Below, in pieces: positions 43,904 through 54,213 of a DNA stretch of 64,000 nt (its first letter is position 1; each line of letters starts with the position of its first letter). The notes beneath the pieces were generated by a model. The model was not told the DNA's origin. It saw only the letters and a list, made by a program, of their open reading frames with translations, and ran no database searches. Origin of the DNA: Spongiibacter taiwanensis (lineage in GTDB: Bacteria; Pseudomonadota; Gammaproteobacteria; Pseudomonadales; Spongiibacteraceae). The stretch is from positions 186,001-250,000 of the forward strand of contig NZ_CP098455.1 in the NCBI RefSeq assembly GCF_023702635.1. The letters are read 5' to 3'. The position numbers were made by a program, and so were the translations under genes.

Positions 43904-45720
43904 TAGTTAAGCTTCCACGTTTCGTCAATTTCCAGCAGCGGCGCCGGGGGGAGGGGTTGACCCTTGTCCTTCAGGTCTTCAATCTGCCGTTTGGCCGCTT
44001 CGTCAATCCAGAAAAGGCCACCACTGCCGCCCATGGGTGAAAACAGCTGGTCGCTGGTGCGCGTCCCGTGAAAGGCGGGCAACTTTAACCAGCGCCAATA
44101 GGCTTCCCGGGTGTAGGGCACTTTAAACGTCGGGATATAGGAGCCCTGTTCATACACCATTTGTTCCAGCTCATGGGCCAGTTTTACCCGGGTCACTTTA
44201 TCCGTGGCCGTTCGATAGGCCATGATTTTCTCGTCCATCTGGGGATTGTCGGTGTTGGTCACATTATTGGTCTGGGGCTTATGGGCGTTATCGGAGTGAT
44301 AGAACTCCCAATATCGCGGCGAGAGCCCGGCACCGGACCAGGCCATCCAGGCGGCCTGGTGTTTGTTTTCCAGAATCTGTTTGAAGGCGGTGGACCCATC
44401 CAGCAGGTTGAGTGCTAACTCGATGCCGGCCTTGCGCGCCTCCTGGGCCAGTATCACCAGGCGATCATTGTGTCCGCTGCTGTAGTAGGTGACCCGAATA
44501 CTCAAGCGCTGGCCATCCTTGACCCGAATGCCATCGGGGCCCCGCTCGCTCCAGCCAGCCTCGGTCAGGTACTGGTCGGCCTTGGCTAAATCAAAGCGAC
44601 GGGCGCGAATATGGGTATTGGTGTAATCACCGTAGCCCTCATTGGCGGTTTGCATGCGCTCGTAATCGCCCCGCAATACGGTGTCGATCACCTTTTGCAC
44701 GTTGAGGGCGTGAGCAATGGCGTAGCGGACCCGCTTGTCATCCAGAGGTGGGGCATCTTCATTCAGGAACAGGCCGTTAATCGGCTGAGGCACATCGTTG
44801 TAGAACTTGATCTTGGCCACGTAGCCCTGCTCGTAGATCTCACCCTGTGCTTTTTTATGCCAGAAGCGGGGCATCAGCAGCGGAAAGTTATCCAGTTCGC
44901 CTTTGCGAAAATATTGGTAGGCCACGTTGATATCGCGTATCACCTTCACCCGGATATGCTCTGGGTTAAAGCGATACTGAAAATAGCGCTTATTGTTGGC
45001 CCACCAATCTGCCTTGCGGGTAAATTCGACGTATTTGCCCTTGCGGACCTCACTGATCTGATAGGGTCCGGTATTTGGCTCGATACGCCAGTTGTAGTCC
45101 CGTACCCAGTTCTCATCCAGGATGTGAAAGTGCTCAGGAACGGGCGACAGGCTCAGATCAAACAACATTTCATCGGCGGGCTTGGCGACCGAACCGGCAA
45201 TGCCGATGGTGTGATCGTCGTACTTCACCACCTCGGTAATCACCTCTGAGAAATAATTGTTATACCAGGGGGCCAGAATGAATTTTGAGCGCATGAACGA
45301 CAGGGCGAATACATAGTCGTCCGCAGTCACTGGCTCGCCGTCTGACCAGCGCGCATCGGGGTCAAGCCGATAAAAGATACTGTGGCCGTCGTCACCGAAG
45401 GCCCAGTGGGTTGCCAACTCTGGGATCGGCTTTAGCGTGTTGGGGTGGAGGCCCACTAAGCCGAGATCATTGGCGCGCAAAAAACTGGCGAAACTGCCAT
45501 TGGAGTCCGGCCCCACGAGGCGCAAGGTTAACGGGAAAGTGGTGACAAAGGTGCGAAAGCGTCCGCCCCGTTTCGCATCCGGGCTGGCGAAGATGGGGTC
45601 TTCATTGTTGGTTTGCCACTGCAGATCCGCAGGCAGGGCCTCTGGTAACCCGGCCTGCGCTGGTAGGGCGCATAGATTGGCGAACAGGACCAGCAACAGG
45701 CTGGCGACGATTTTACTCAT
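43903..45720 (-). CDS. yejA: Extracellular solute-binding protein, YejA-like
   Basis: Periplasmic peptide-binding protein (family 5), 605 aa. Start 45720 gives a signal peptide MSKIVASLLLVLFANLCALPAQA, while the upstream frame extension has no such feature. Conserved blocks include RLDPDARWSDGEPVTADDYVFAL, NTGPYQIS and VRYAIAHALNV. YejA homologues bind N-formyl peptides and microcin-C-like peptides in E. coli, so this importer could take up such peptides; a general oligopeptide role is equally possible. It lies between the permease and ATPase genes. Confidence 0.88.
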   Translation of the reverse strand: MSKIVASLLLVLFANLCALPAQAGLPEALPADLQWQTNNEDPIFASPDAKRGGRFRTFVTTFPLTLRLVGPDSNGSFASFLRANDLGLVGLHPNTLKPIPELATHWAFGDDGHSIFYRLDPDARWSDGEPVTADDYVFALSFMRSKFILAPWYNNYFSEVITEVVKYDDHTIGIAGSVAKPADEMLFDLSLSPVPEHFHILDENWVRDYNWRIEPNTGPYQISEVRKGKYVEFTRKADWWANNKRYFQYRFNPEHIRVKVIRDINVAYQYFRKGELDNFPLLMPRFWHKKAQGEIYEQGYVAKIKFYNDVPQPINGLFLNEDAPPLDDKRVRYAIAHALNVQKVIDTVLRGDYERMQTANEGYGDYTNTHIRARRFDLAKADQYLTEAGWSERGPDGIRVKDGQRLSIRVTYYSSGHNDRLVILAQEARKAGIELALNLLDGSTAFKQILENKHQAAWMAWSGAGLSPRYWEFYHSDNAHKPQTNNVTNTDNPQMDEKIMAYRTATDKVTRVKLAHELEQMVYEQGSYIPTFKVPYTREAYWRWLKLPAFHGTRTSDQLFSPMGGSGGLFWIDEAAKRQIEDLKDKGQPLPPAPLLEIDETWKLN

Positions 45721-46768
45721 AGTAACTGAACTGCTTCGGATCGTAGGCATCCCGAATGGCCTCACCCACATAGGCGACCAGCATCAGGATGACGGTCATG
45801 GCCACCACAACTGAGCCCACTATCCACAGGGACTCGAGGTTTTCGGTGCCTTGTTTCAATAGCTCTCCCCAACTTGGCGTCGGTGGCGGCAGGCCAAAGC
45901 CGAGAAAATCCAGCACCGTCAGGGACGTGATACCGCTGGCAACGGAGAAGGGCACGAAGGTCACCAGGGTGGAGACGCTGTTGGGTAATATATGGCGAAA
46001 CATAATCCGGCTGCCGGAGGCGCCCAGTGCTCTGGCCGCCATCACGTAATCACGGGCAACCTCTTTATAGGTTGCTGTGCGCATGTACCAGGTCATGCCG
46101 GTCCAGCCGAAGAATGCCATGATTAACAGCAGGGTCCAGAAGCCGGGAGTGATAATGGAGGCGACAATCATGATGACGTACAGGAAGGGGACGTTCGACC
46201 AGATCTCTATAATGCGCTGAAAAATCAGATCGAAGGCGCCGCCCCAAAACCCCATCAAGCAGCCAATGGCTACCCCAACGCCATAGTTGAGGATGAGCAG
46301 CGCGATCGAAAATAAAATTGCGATGCGAAAGCCGTATAGCAACCGCGCCGCCACGTCTCGCCCGCTGGTGTCGGTGCCTAGATAATGTTGCGTTGCCAGA
46401 GACGAGGCGTGGGGCGGGAAGTCTCCGGCAATCAAATCGGTCTCTAATGGACCAAAGGGGATTGGCGGCATCAGCAGCCAGTTACCCTCATCCTGGTCGG
46501 CAAAATGCTGTTGCAGATCCCGGTAATTGACCTCGTAGGCGTAATCGAGGCCAAACTGCTCGCCGCTATACACATTGCTATACGTAGGGAAGTACCACTG
46601 GCCCTGGTAATGAACCAGCAAGGCGCGATTGTTGGCGAGAAGCTCTGCCCCCAGGCTCAGGGCAGTGAGCAGCAGTAAGAGCCAGGCCGAGTAATAGCCG
46701 CGTCGGCTGCGCTTGAATCGCTGCCAGCGCTTGATTGCAACGGGATTTTTCAGGCTGAAGATGCTCAT
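45713..46768 (-). CDS. yejE: Peptide ABC permease, YejE-like
   Basis: Second permease of the importer, 351 aa. The N-terminus (KRSRRGYYSAWLLLLLT, ELLANNRALLVHYQG) resembles E. coli YejE, and the LGTDTSGRDVAARLLYGFRIA and YKEVARDYVMAARALG (EAA loop) segments are typical of OppC-type permeases. The start at 46768 is chosen over the more upstream candidate because it fits both the 4-base overlap with yejB and the known N-terminus. It overlaps yejA by 8 bases. Confidence 0.9.
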   Translation of the reverse strand: MSIFSLKNPVAIKRWQRFKRSRRGYYSAWLLLLLTALSLGAELLANNRALLVHYQGQWYFPTYSNVYSGEQFGLDYAYEVNYRDLQQHFADQDEGNWLLMPPIPFGPLETDLIAGDFPPHASSLATQHYLGTDTSGRDVAARLLYGFRIAILFSIALLILNYGVGVAIGCLMGFWGGAFDLIFQRIIEIWSNVPFLYVIMIVASIITPGFWTLLLIMAFFGWTGMTWYMRTATYKEVARDYVMAARALGASGSRIMFRHILPNSVSTLVTFVPFSVASGITSLTVLDFLGFGLPPPTPSWGELLKQGTENLESLWIVGSVVVAMTVILMLVAYVGEAIRDAYDPKQFSYYE

Positions 46769-47799
46769 GCGGTTGCAGGGCCACCAAAGCGAATACGGGG
46801 GTCCACCAAGGCCACGCACAGGTCCGAGAGAATATTGCCGACCATATACAACAAGGACGAGATCACCAGAATGCCCATGACGACCGGGTAATCCCGTTCG
46901 AGAATCGCCTCGTAACCCAACAAGCCAATACCATCGATATTGAAAATGGTCTCAATCAGAAAGGAGCCGCCAATCAGCACGGAAATATTGTTGCCAAAAG
47001 AGGTTGCGATGGGAATCAGGCTATTGCGGGTGGCATGGCGCCGTACCGCCTGATGGCGAGACAGGCCCTTGGCGGCGGCGGTGCGCATATAGTCGGCAGA
47101 CTGGTGATCCATCAGCGCATTTTTCATCATGAAGGTGGTCATGGCAAAACTGCCGGCCATGTAGGCGATCAGCGGTAGCACCGCATGGTGGAAAACGTCC
47201 TGGACCCGTCCCCAATAACTCAGGTCATCGAAATCATCGCTAACGAAACCGCCCAGCGGAAACCAGTCCCAGTAGCCAGCAAACAGCGAAATAGCCGCAA
47301 TCCCAATAACGTAACTGGGCAGGGCATAGCCGAAAAAAACAACCCCGGAGGACCAAGCGTCAAAACGGCTGCCATGATACATCCCCTTGAGCAGCCCGAG
47401 GGGAATGCATACCGCATAGGTAAGGATGAGGGTGGTGATGCCGAAAAACAGCGATACCGGAAAGCGCTCTTTGATGATGTCCCAAACGGGATCCTGATAG
47501 CGGGTGGAGTGACCTAAATCAAACTGCAGCACCTTGCCCAACCACTCTGCATAACCAGTTAGCACTGGCTTATCAAAGCCATAATAGGCCGCAAGATCCT
47601 TGAGCTGTTCCTCCGAAAGCGTGCCACCACTGCCTTGGTTTTTTTGCATGGCGCCACTTTCGCCCCCCAGTTGCGCCTGGGTCATCATCCTCTCGATCGG
47701 CCCGCCGGGAACCACCCGCGTGACCGCGAAAACCAGAAGGGTGATACCGATGAAGGTGGGCGCAATGAGCAGAAACCGGCGAAGGAAATAAGCCGCCAT
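46765..47799 (-). CDS. yejB: Peptide ABC permease, YejB-like
   Basis: First permease of the importer, 344 aa with about six membrane segments. The N-terminus MAAYFLRRFLLIAPTFIGIT, VTRVVPGGP, the DYMRTAAAKGLSRHQAV cytoplasmic loop (EAA motif) and the end LCVALVDPRIRFGG match the YejB family. It is the first gene of the operon yejB-yejE-yejA-ATPase-ATPase, transcribed leftward. This order differs from E. coli, where yejA comes first. Confidence 0.9.
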   Translation of the reverse strand: MAAYFLRRFLLIAPTFIGITLLVFAVTRVVPGGPIERMMTQAQLGGESGAMQKNQGSGGTLSEEQLKDLAAYYGFDKPVLTGYAEWLGKVLQFDLGHSTRYQDPVWDIIKERFPVSLFFGITTLILTYAVCIPLGLLKGMYHGSRFDAWSSGVVFFGYALPSYVIGIAAISLFAGYWDWFPLGGFVSDDFDDLSYWGRVQDVFHHAVLPLIAYMAGSFAMTTFMMKNALMDHQSADYMRTAAAKGLSRHQAVRRHATRNSLIPIATSFGNNISVLIGGSFLIETIFNIDGIGLLGYEAILERDYPVVMGILVISSLLYMVGNILSDLCVALVDPRIRFGGPATA

Positions 47800-47841
47800 A
47801 GACCTCGCTTAGATCAAATCAGGTGACAGACCGTTGCTAAC

Positions 47842-49512
47842 TTAAAGGCCTGCGCGAGTGATGTCTACATAAAGTGTGAGGGACTGGCCGGGGCGCAGAT
47901 ACTTACTGGGATTGATCTTGTTCCACTCCAGAATATCGTTGACGGTTACCTTGAAGCGATTGGCGATGCGTGCCAGAGAGTCGCCTTTGCGGACCTTATA
48001 CCCGACCTTGCGAATCATTCGGGAATCAATTTCCTTCTCCACCCAGACAGAAAGACGCTGCCCAGGGCGAATCACATTTTTCTGGCTGAGGCGGTTCCAG
48101 GAGGCCAGCTCTTTCGTGGAGGTATTAAACTGGGCCGCAATATGGCTGAGGGTGTCACCAGGCTGAACCGTGTAGAACTGCTTAACGACTTCGGTGCTCT
48201 CGTTACCGCTCACCAGACTATCGCCATTGCGCGCGTCCGGGATTAACAGCGTTTGACCGATCTGCAGCGTGCTGCTCTTGAGCTGGTTGTTATTTTTAAT
48301 GGTGGCCACATCAACGTGGTGAGCGCGGGCGATTTTGGTCAGGTTATCGCCAGAGCGAACCTTGTATTGCTGCCAGCTGATCCGCTTTTCCGGCGGAATC
48401 GACGCCAACCGTTGGCGGAAGCTGTCTGCGCTCTCGCTGGGCACGAGCAAGCGGTGGGGGCCTTCCGGTGAGGTCATCCAGCGATTAAAGCCGGGGTTCA
48501 AGCGATACATTTCATCCACCGAAATGTCCGCCAGCTTGGCCGCCTGGGCAAGATCGATCTGGCTGCCGGTGTTCACCACCGCAAAATGGGGGGTATCCGC
48601 CAGTTCGGGCAAGCTGATATTAAAGCTGGCAGGGTTTTTGTAGATCTGTACCAGAGCGAGAAATTTGGGGACGTAATCTTCTGTCTCAGAGGGCAAATTC
48701 AGCGACCAGAAGTCGGTGCCTTTGCCGCGGGCGCGATTCTTCTTGATGGCTCTACCCACCGTGCCTGACCCGGCGTTGTAGGCGGCAAGCGCCAGCAGCC
48801 AGTCACCATCAAAACGCTTGTTCAAGCTCTCCAGGTAATCCAGTGCTGCCTCGGTTGCATCAATGACATCCCGGCGACCGTCGAACCACCAGTCCTGACG
48901 AATGCCCACATGCTTGGCGGTACTCGGAATGAACTGCCACAGTCCCGCAGCACGACCGTGGGAGTAGGCGAGCGGATCGTAAGCGCTTTCAACAATGGGC
49001 AACAGTGCCAGGTCGGTGGGCAGTCCGCGCTTTTCCAGCCGGTGCATGATGTAGTGCAGGTAGCGCGAGCTGCGCTTGCTGACTTTAGTCAGGTAGTAGG
49101 GGTGTTTGGCGTACCAAGCCTGCTTGTCTTCAACTTCAGCGTGATTTGCCAGATCTTGTAATTCGAGCTGATCTGCCAGGCGCACCCAAATGGAGTCGTA
49201 AACCCGCGGTGTGACGGGTTTGGCGCGTACCTGCGCCACCAGGGGCTGAGCAGAGGCGACGACGGTTTTGGCGGCTGGCTTGCCGTCGTAGCGGTAACCT
49301 TTGGAGTTGTGCTTACGCTCGACTTTCTCTTCCTGGATGCCCACCAACTGGCAGCTGCCGTCGCGAACAGAGCCAGCATTGCTGCACAACCGCTGCTGGC
49401 CAGAAGTGCCTGACCTCGCAGTATCGGGGCGCTTTTGTACCGGGGCACAGCCACTGACAAGCAGTATCGCCACGCTGAGAAGAGCTAAAATTAGGCCGCT
49501 ATTTTTTGTCAT
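47842..49512 (-). CDS. mltD: Membrane-bound lytic murein transglycosylase D (LysM)
   Basis: Outer-membrane lipoprotein that cleaves peptidoglycan glycan strands. A lipobox LLVSGC puts the lipidated cysteine at residue 22. The SLT domain has LPIVESAYDPLAYSHGRAAG with the predicted catalytic Glu, then LWQFIPSTA. Three C-terminal LysM repeats of peptidoglycan-binding type begin YKVRSGDNLTKIA, YTVQPGDTLSHIA and YKVRKGDSLARIA. Length 556 aa matches MltD with three LysM domains. The mltD-gloB pairing is common in gammaproteobacteria. Confidence 0.94.
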   Translation of the reverse strand: MTKNSGLILALLSVAILLVSGCAPVQKRPDTARSGTSGQQRLCSNAGSVRDGSCQLVGIQEEKVERKHNSKGYRYDGKPAAKTVVASAQPLVAQVRAKPVTPRVYDSIWVRLADQLELQDLANHAEVEDKQAWYAKHPYYLTKVSKRSSRYLHYIMHRLEKRGLPTDLALLPIVESAYDPLAYSHGRAAGLWQFIPSTAKHVGIRQDWWFDGRRDVIDATEAALDYLESLNKRFDGDWLLALAAYNAGSGTVGRAIKKNRARGKGTDFWSLNLPSETEDYVPKFLALVQIYKNPASFNISLPELADTPHFAVVNTGSQIDLAQAAKLADISVDEMYRLNPGFNRWMTSPEGPHRLLVPSESADSFRQRLASIPPEKRISWQQYKVRSGDNLTKIARAHHVDVATIKNNNQLKSSTLQIGQTLLIPDARNGDSLVSGNESTEVVKQFYTVQPGDTLSHIAAQFNTSTKELASWNRLSQKNVIRPGQRLSVWVEKEIDSRMIRKVGYKVRKGDSLARIANRFKVTVNDILEWNKINPSKYLRPGQSLTLYVDITRAGL

Positions 49513-49551
49513 AATTAGTTTTAATTATCGATTGTAAGCCCTTGTTGCAGG

Positions 49552-50334
49552 TCAAAAATTGTCTTTCCAGGAACGCAAGCCTGCAAATATCTGGACATCA
49601 GTCCAGCGTTGCAGCTGAGCCCAGCTGGCTACGTTGCGTTGTATTTCCTGGCTTTTGACGCGCAGAAAAGGGTTGGTTTGCCGTTCCAGCTCGATGGTGG
49701 AGGGAACGGTAGCAATACTTTTTTTACGTTTTTTCTCAGTTTCTTCGAAACGCGCCTTAAGCGCAAGGTTTTCAGGCTCAACCGCCGAGGCAAAAACCAG
49801 GTTGCTGAGGGTATATTCGTGGGCGCAATAGACCCGTGTGGCACCCGGAAGTTCGCTCAGTTTGGTGAGGGAGTTGAGCATTTGCTCGGGGCTACCCTCA
49901 AACAGCCGACCGCAACCACCGGCGAACAAAGTGTCCCCGCAAAACAGGATTGGGTCGCAATTATCGGGCTGTGCGAAGTAGGCAACGTGATCGAGGGTGT
50001 GACCGGGGACTTCGTGAACCGAAAACGCAATGTCAAAAATGTGAACCCGGTCGCCATCGAAAAGGCGGCGATTAATCTCCGGGACGGAATTTTGGGGACC
50101 ATAGACGGGAAGATTGGGCCATTTTGCCATCAGTTTGGCGAGACCACCGACATGGTCAGGGTGATGATGGGTGATGAAAACTGCGATAAGCTCTAGATTG
50201 GCGCGAGACAGCGCCTCGATTGCGGGCACAGCATCGCCGGGATCAACCAGGATCGCTTCATTGCCCCGGCGAAGGCACCAGATATAGTTGTCCTGAAACG
50301 CCGGTATGAGATCTATCGTAATCGTGTTCTGCAT
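49552..50334 (-). CDS. gloB: Hydroxyacylglutathione hydrolase (glyoxalase II)
   Basis: Hydrolyses S-lactoylglutathione to lactate and glutathione, the second step of methylglyoxal detoxification. The metallo-beta-lactamase metal motif is THHHPDHVGG, with further ligands at VPGHTLDHVAYF and FCGDTLFAGGCGRLFEG. Length 260 aa is typical. It diverges from the methyltransferase gene; a shared promoter region lies at 50335-50429. The window also encodes glutathione reductase at its right end. Confidence 0.94.
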   Translation of the reverse strand: MQNTITIDLIPAFQDNYIWCLRRGNEAILVDPGDAVPAIEALSRANLELIAVFITHHHPDHVGGLAKLMAKWPNLPVYGPQNSVPEINRRLFDGDRVHIFDIAFSVHEVPGHTLDHVAYFAQPDNCDPILFCGDTLFAGGCGRLFEGSPEQMLNSLTKLSELPGATRVYCAHEYTLSNLVFASAVEPENLALKARFEETEKKRKKSIATVPSTIELERQTNPFLRVKSQEIQRNVASWAQLQRWTDVQIFAGLRSWKDNF

Positions 50335-50429
50335 AATTGTTCGCTAGGGTAATAAACCCGTTTTTATCTGGCAAGAACAGTGCCAAAAACTTGGGCTTTA
50401 GTTCATGAAATCGTCACGGAGGAAGGGAT

Positions 50430-51194
50430 ATGGCCAGTTGGCGCACTCAACACTCCCCTGATGTTCTGCTCCCTGCACTGCGGCAGTGGTTCAAGTCTTC
50501 GGTGGGCCGAACAGTGCTTCAGGAGGAGCGACCGTTAATTAACCGCGCGGTCAGCGATAATGATATTGCCCACTGCAACTTGCTCAAACTTAGCGTCATT
50601 CCCGACGGCTGTCCCCTGGATGCCGAAGATTATCGGCGTCAGTTCCATCTGGGCAGCCCCGCACAGTACGGCTTCAGTCAAGTGTTGGATGCTATCTGCG
50701 ATTTTCAACAGCTGCCGATTGCCAACGAGTCCCAGGACGTGGTGGTGCTGCATCACTTGCTGGAGTTTGTCGACAATCCCCACCGGGTGCTCAGAGAAGT
50801 GGAGCGGATCGTCGTACCTCATGGCAAGGTGGTAATTTGCGGCATCAACCCCTTTTCGCTGCTGGCAATGCGTGGCCTGCTGGGCAAGGTCAAGCGCAGC
50901 GCGATGTGGCAAAACCACCGCCTGACGATTCATCGCATCACCGACTGGCTGTCGTTGCTGGGCTTTGATGTGCAAGATGTCTCCTACGGTTTTCATCGCC
51001 TGCCCATCAACAAACCCGCTGTGTGCATGCAACATCGGCCCCTGCCAACCACCATCGCGATGGGTGGCATTTTTGTGCTCAGCGCGACAAAATACCGCGC
51101 GCCGCTGACACCCTCGGCGGACTCCTTGCGCAGCCGCGCCCAGATTCTGCGCCACCCAGCAATGGCCGGCGCAACCCGCAACATCAAGACATGA
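50430..51194 (+). CDS. Class I SAM-dependent methyltransferase (gloB-rnhA neighbour)
   Basis: Predicted methyltransferase of 254 aa, in the position that YafS-like proteins occupy between gloB and rnhA. The core resembles the methyltransf_11 pattern: [48 protein letters not shown] recognisable GxGxG motif I is missing or degenerate, so activity is not certain. Substrate unknown. It starts after AGGAAGGGATATG-like spacing, and rnhA begins 7 bases later. Confidence 0.8.
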   Translation: MASWRTQHSPDVLLPALRQWFKSSVGRTVLQEERPLINRAVSDNDIAHCNLLKLSVIPDGCPLDAEDYRRQFHLGSPAQYGFSQVLDAICDFQQLPIANESQDVVVLHHLLEFVDNPHRVLREVERIVVPHGKVVICGINPFSLLAMRGLLGKVKRSAMWQNHRLTIHRITDWLSLLGFDVQDVSYGFHRLPINKPAVCMQHRPLPTTIAMGGIFVLSATKYRAPLTPSADSLRSRAQILRHPAMAGATRNIKT

Positions 51195-51201
51195 GACACC
51201 G

Positions 51202-51657
51202 ATGACACAAACCGCAAGAACGGTTGAGATTTTTACTGATGGCGCCTGCCGGGGGAACCCGGGGCCCGGTGGATGGGGCGCCGTGCTGCGTTGGGGGGAC
51301 GCGGAAAAGCAGCTCTATGGCGGCGAAGCCGATACCACCAATAACCGAATGGAGCTGTTGGCCGCGATCGAAGCTCTGCAGGCCTTGAAGAAACCCTGTG
51401 AGGTCGTCCTGACCACTGACTCCCAGTACGTTCGCAAGGGCATTACCGAGTGGATTGAAAACTGGAAGCGGCGTGGCTGGAAAACCGCAGCAAAGCAGCC
51501 GGTAAAAAATGCGGACCTATGGCGGCGGCTGGACGAGCAGGCAAGCCGGCATAGCATTCAGTGGCAGTGGGTGAAGGGGCACAGCGGCCACCCTGAAAAC
51601 GAGCTGGCCGACGCCCTGGCCAATCGCGGAATAGACACCTTGAGAATGAAAAAATGA
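51202..51657 (+). CDS. rnhA: Ribonuclease HI
   Basis: Degrades the RNA strand of RNA:DNA hybrids. The four catalytic acids are evident: the Asp of [16 protein letters not shown], the Glu of NRMELLA, the Asp of TTDSQYV and the Asp of [10 protein letters not shown]. Length 151 aa is standard. Its stop overlaps the dnaQ ATG (ATGA), the common rnhA-dnaQ arrangement, although in E. coli the two genes diverge. Confidence 0.96.
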   Translation: MTQTARTVEIFTDGACRGNPGPGGWGAVLRWGDAEKQLYGGEADTTNNRMELLAAIEALQALKKPCEVVLTTDSQYVRKGITEWIENWKRRGWKTAAKQPVKNADLWRRLDEQASRHSIQWQWVKGHSGHPENELADALANRGIDTLRMKK

Positions 51658-52370
51658 GACAGATTGTTCTCGATACCGAGACCACCGGCCTGGACCCCAA
51701 CCAGGGGCATCGCATTATTGAAATCGGTTGTGTTGAGCTGGTGGACCGTAAACTGACGGGCCGCCATTACCACCAATACATCAATCCTGGCCGGGAGGTG
51801 GACGCCGGCGCCGTTGAGGTGCACGGTATCACCAACGAAATGCTGGCAGACAAGCCCACATTCTCTGCGATTGTTGATGATTTTCTGGATTTCATCCGCG
51901 GTGCGGAACTGGTGATTCACAACGCCCCCTTTGATGTTGGCTTCATTGATGCCGAACTCCGCCACGAGCTTCGCGAGGAAACCGTCAACAGTCTGTGCAC
52001 GGTGGTCGACACCCTGGTGATGGCCCGTCAAAAGCACCCTGGCCAGCGAAACTCGCTGGATGCATTGTGCCAGCGCTACATGGTGGACAACTCCCAACGG
52101 GACCTCCACGGCGCCTTGCTGGATGCCGAAATTCTCGCCGACGTCTATCTCCTGATGACTGGCGGTCAAACCAAGCTGGCCTTGTCGGCAGAGGAGGGCG
52201 ACGATGGGGAGGCTCGATCAGATAACGCCATCCGCCGGCTCAGCAGTCAACGCCCACCGCTGAGGGTGATTTCTGCCAACTCTGAGGAGCTGGCAGCCCA
52301 CAACAAATTGCTTGATATTGTCGACAAAGCCAGCGGCGGCACCAGTCTTTGGCGCCGCACGCCAGAATAA
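51654..52370 (+). CDS. dnaQ: DNA polymerase III epsilon subunit (proofreading exonuclease)
   Basis: 3'-5' exonuclease of the replicative polymerase. ExoI motif [10 protein letters not shown], Exo[12 protein letters not shown] and ExoIII-epsilon [15 protein letters not shown] (with His and Asp) are all present. The probable beta-clamp-binding QTKLAL follows the domain, matching the position of QTSMAF in E. coli. Length 238 aa is typical. Overlaps rnhA by 4 bases. Confidence 0.96.
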   Translation: MRQIVLDTETTGLDPNQGHRIIEIGCVELVDRKLTGRHYHQYINPGREVDAGAVEVHGITNEMLADKPTFSAIVDDFLDFIRGAELVIHNAPFDVGFIDAELRHELREETVNSLCTVVDTLVMARQKHPGQRNSLDALCQRYMVDNSQRDLHGALLDAEILADVYLLMTGGQTKLALSAEEGDDGEARSDNAIRRLSSQRPPLRVISANSEELAAHNKLLDIVDKASGGTSLWRRTPE

Positions 52371-52500
52371 TTTTAATGAGCACTGCCGGATTGCGCGCTG
52401 GGAAAGCGAGCAAAATGGTGGTAAATAGTCTTAAATATCGGCAGCTTAAATGCACAAATAAAGGTGCTGAGTCAAAATTTGTCGGCAACGAGGTCAGCGC

Positions 52501-54213
52501 GTGACCCTTAGATTTGAAATCAATTCCAGCTCGATGGGGCTCGTCTCCGAAGAGCTCAATAAAACGTTGCAGCAGGCAACCGGGGCATTTGAGACCTTTT
52601 TATCAGAGCGCCATAGCCTCGACCTGCTGTCTCAATGTGAGGCCGACCTTCGCCAGATAGGCGGCACCCTTCGACTGCTTGAAATTAAAGGCGCCGCATT
52701 GATCGCCGACGAAATGCGGGCCCTGGCGCGCAATATTATTGGCAATACCGAAGCCGTACCCGAAAATCAGCTCAACGCACTCTCCACTGCGTTTTTTGTA
52801 CTGCCCCGGTATTTGGAGTCGGTGCAGAACAACCGGGCCGAGTTGCCGGTACTGGCTCTGAGTCATGCCAATGAGCTGCGGGCCGCCCACGGCCAGCTGC
52901 TGCTTCCTGACAACTACTTTTCCGGCCCCAGCCCGTTCCTGTTTTCACGTGATTCAAAGTTGCGAGTGACCTCCGACCCGGTGGCAGATACCGAGCTACC
53001 CAGTCAGTTGCAACGCCAGCGGCAGATCTACCAGACCGGACTGCTGGGCATGTTTCGCGACAACGAGGTTCAGCCCCACGCGCAATTGATGAGTCGCGCA
53101 TCGCGCCGGCTGTGCGGCATGGCACAACCGGGGCCAGAACAGCGATTTTGGCTGCTGGCCAATGCGCTGCTTGATGCCTATTGCCAGGGCGGGTTGGAGT
53201 TAACCGCCCAGCGCAAGCGTGTGCTCGCCGCGGTTGAGGGCCAGATCCGCGCAAAATTGAAAGAACGGCCGGTTGGCAACGAAGTTCTTGAGCAGGAAAT
53301 TGTTTTTTTGCTGCAGCTGTCTGGCTGTACTGAGGGGCTAGCCGGGCGGGTTATCAAAGCCGCCGGGATTCGCCCGGAACAGCACACCGACGCCGAGCTT
53401 CGGGATTTTCGGCACCAAATGCTGGGGCTTAGCTACGATACCGTTTCATCGGTGCTCAATGAGTTACGTGCCGAGCTGCGGCACGCCCGTGATGTACTGG
53501 AGCTGCTTGCCCAGCACGGCAGTTCTGAAGAAGAAGAGATATCACCTTTGTCTCAGCTCCTGCGGCAGAGCAGCGATGTACTCAGGGTGTTGAACCTGGG
53601 GAGCCTGGCGGACCTGCTCATCGGGCACCGCGACAAGCTCGATGCCATGGTGGGCCTGGACCTGGCCGGTAAAACCGATGAACTGGACGACCTGGCCGAG
53701 GCGCTGTTGTTTGTGGAGTCCAGCCTGGCCCAAATTGAGCGGCGGCAATTGACCACAGAGGATTTCGCCGACCTGTCGCCAGAGAAGCGCGACCAAATCT
53801 GTGCCGACAGTCAGCTGGCTGAAGCGCGGGGCATTGTTATTCAAGAAGCAAAAGACATTATCAATCTGGTCAAACGCTCGATTGCCGCCTACGCGGACTC
53901 GGGCTTTGACAGCAGTCATATTGCCAATCTGCCGGATTTTCTGCACTCGGCCAGGGGGGCATTCAAGTTGATGTGCATGCCCAAAATCACCGAGATCATG
54001 CGTGCCTCTGCGGTGTTTATGGACCGTTTTGTGCGGCGCAGCAATGTCGAAATCAGCGAAGACAATCGAACCCTGGAAACCTTGGCAGACGCCATGATCA
54101 GTATCGAGTACTACCTCAATGAACTGACGCGGCATCACCAGGCCGATGAGCGTATTCTGGCGCTTGCCGAAGCCTCATTGTCGGAGCTTCGTGAAAAGGT
54201 GGTCACCGTATGA
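52501..54213 (+). CDS. fimL: FimL-like twitching motility regulator
   Basis: A 570 aa soluble protein resembling P. aeruginosa FimL and the N-terminal part of the chemosensory kinase ChpA. Visible features are Hpt-like helical regions in the N-terminal 110 residues (SEELNKTLQQATGAFETFL, DLRQIGGTLRLLEIKGAALIADEM) and again in the C-terminal part (IPDFLHSARGAFKLM region). No obvious phospho-accepting HxxKG motif is seen, in agreement with FimL being non-phosphorylated. FimL in P. aeruginosa is linked to cAMP and type IV pilus output. GTG 52501 follows GAGG. It overlaps the next gene by 4 bases (ATGA). Confidence 0.7.
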   Translation: MTLRFEINSSSMGLVSEELNKTLQQATGAFETFLSERHSLDLLSQCEADLRQIGGTLRLLEIKGAALIADEMRALARNIIGNTEAVPENQLNALSTAFFVLPRYLESVQNNRAELPVLALSHANELRAAHGQLLLPDNYFSGPSPFLFSRDSKLRVTSDPVADTELPSQLQRQRQIYQTGLLGMFRDNEVQPHAQLMSRASRRLCGMAQPGPEQRFWLLANALLDAYCQGGLELTAQRKRVLAAVEGQIRAKLKERPVGNEVLEQEIVFLLQLSGCTEGLAGRVIKAAGIRPEQHTDAELRDFRHQMLGLSYDTVSSVLNELRAELRHARDVLELLAQHGSSEEEEISPLSQLLRQSSDVLRVLNLGSLADLLIGHRDKLDAMVGLDLAGKTDELDDLAEALLFVESSLAQIERRQLTTEDFADLSPEKRDQICADSQLAEARGIVIQEAKDIINLVKRSIAAYADSGFDSSHIANLPDFLHSARGAFKLMCMPKITEIMRASAVFMDRFVRRSNVEISEDNRTLETLADAMISIEYYLNELTRHHQADERILALAEASLSELREKVVTV

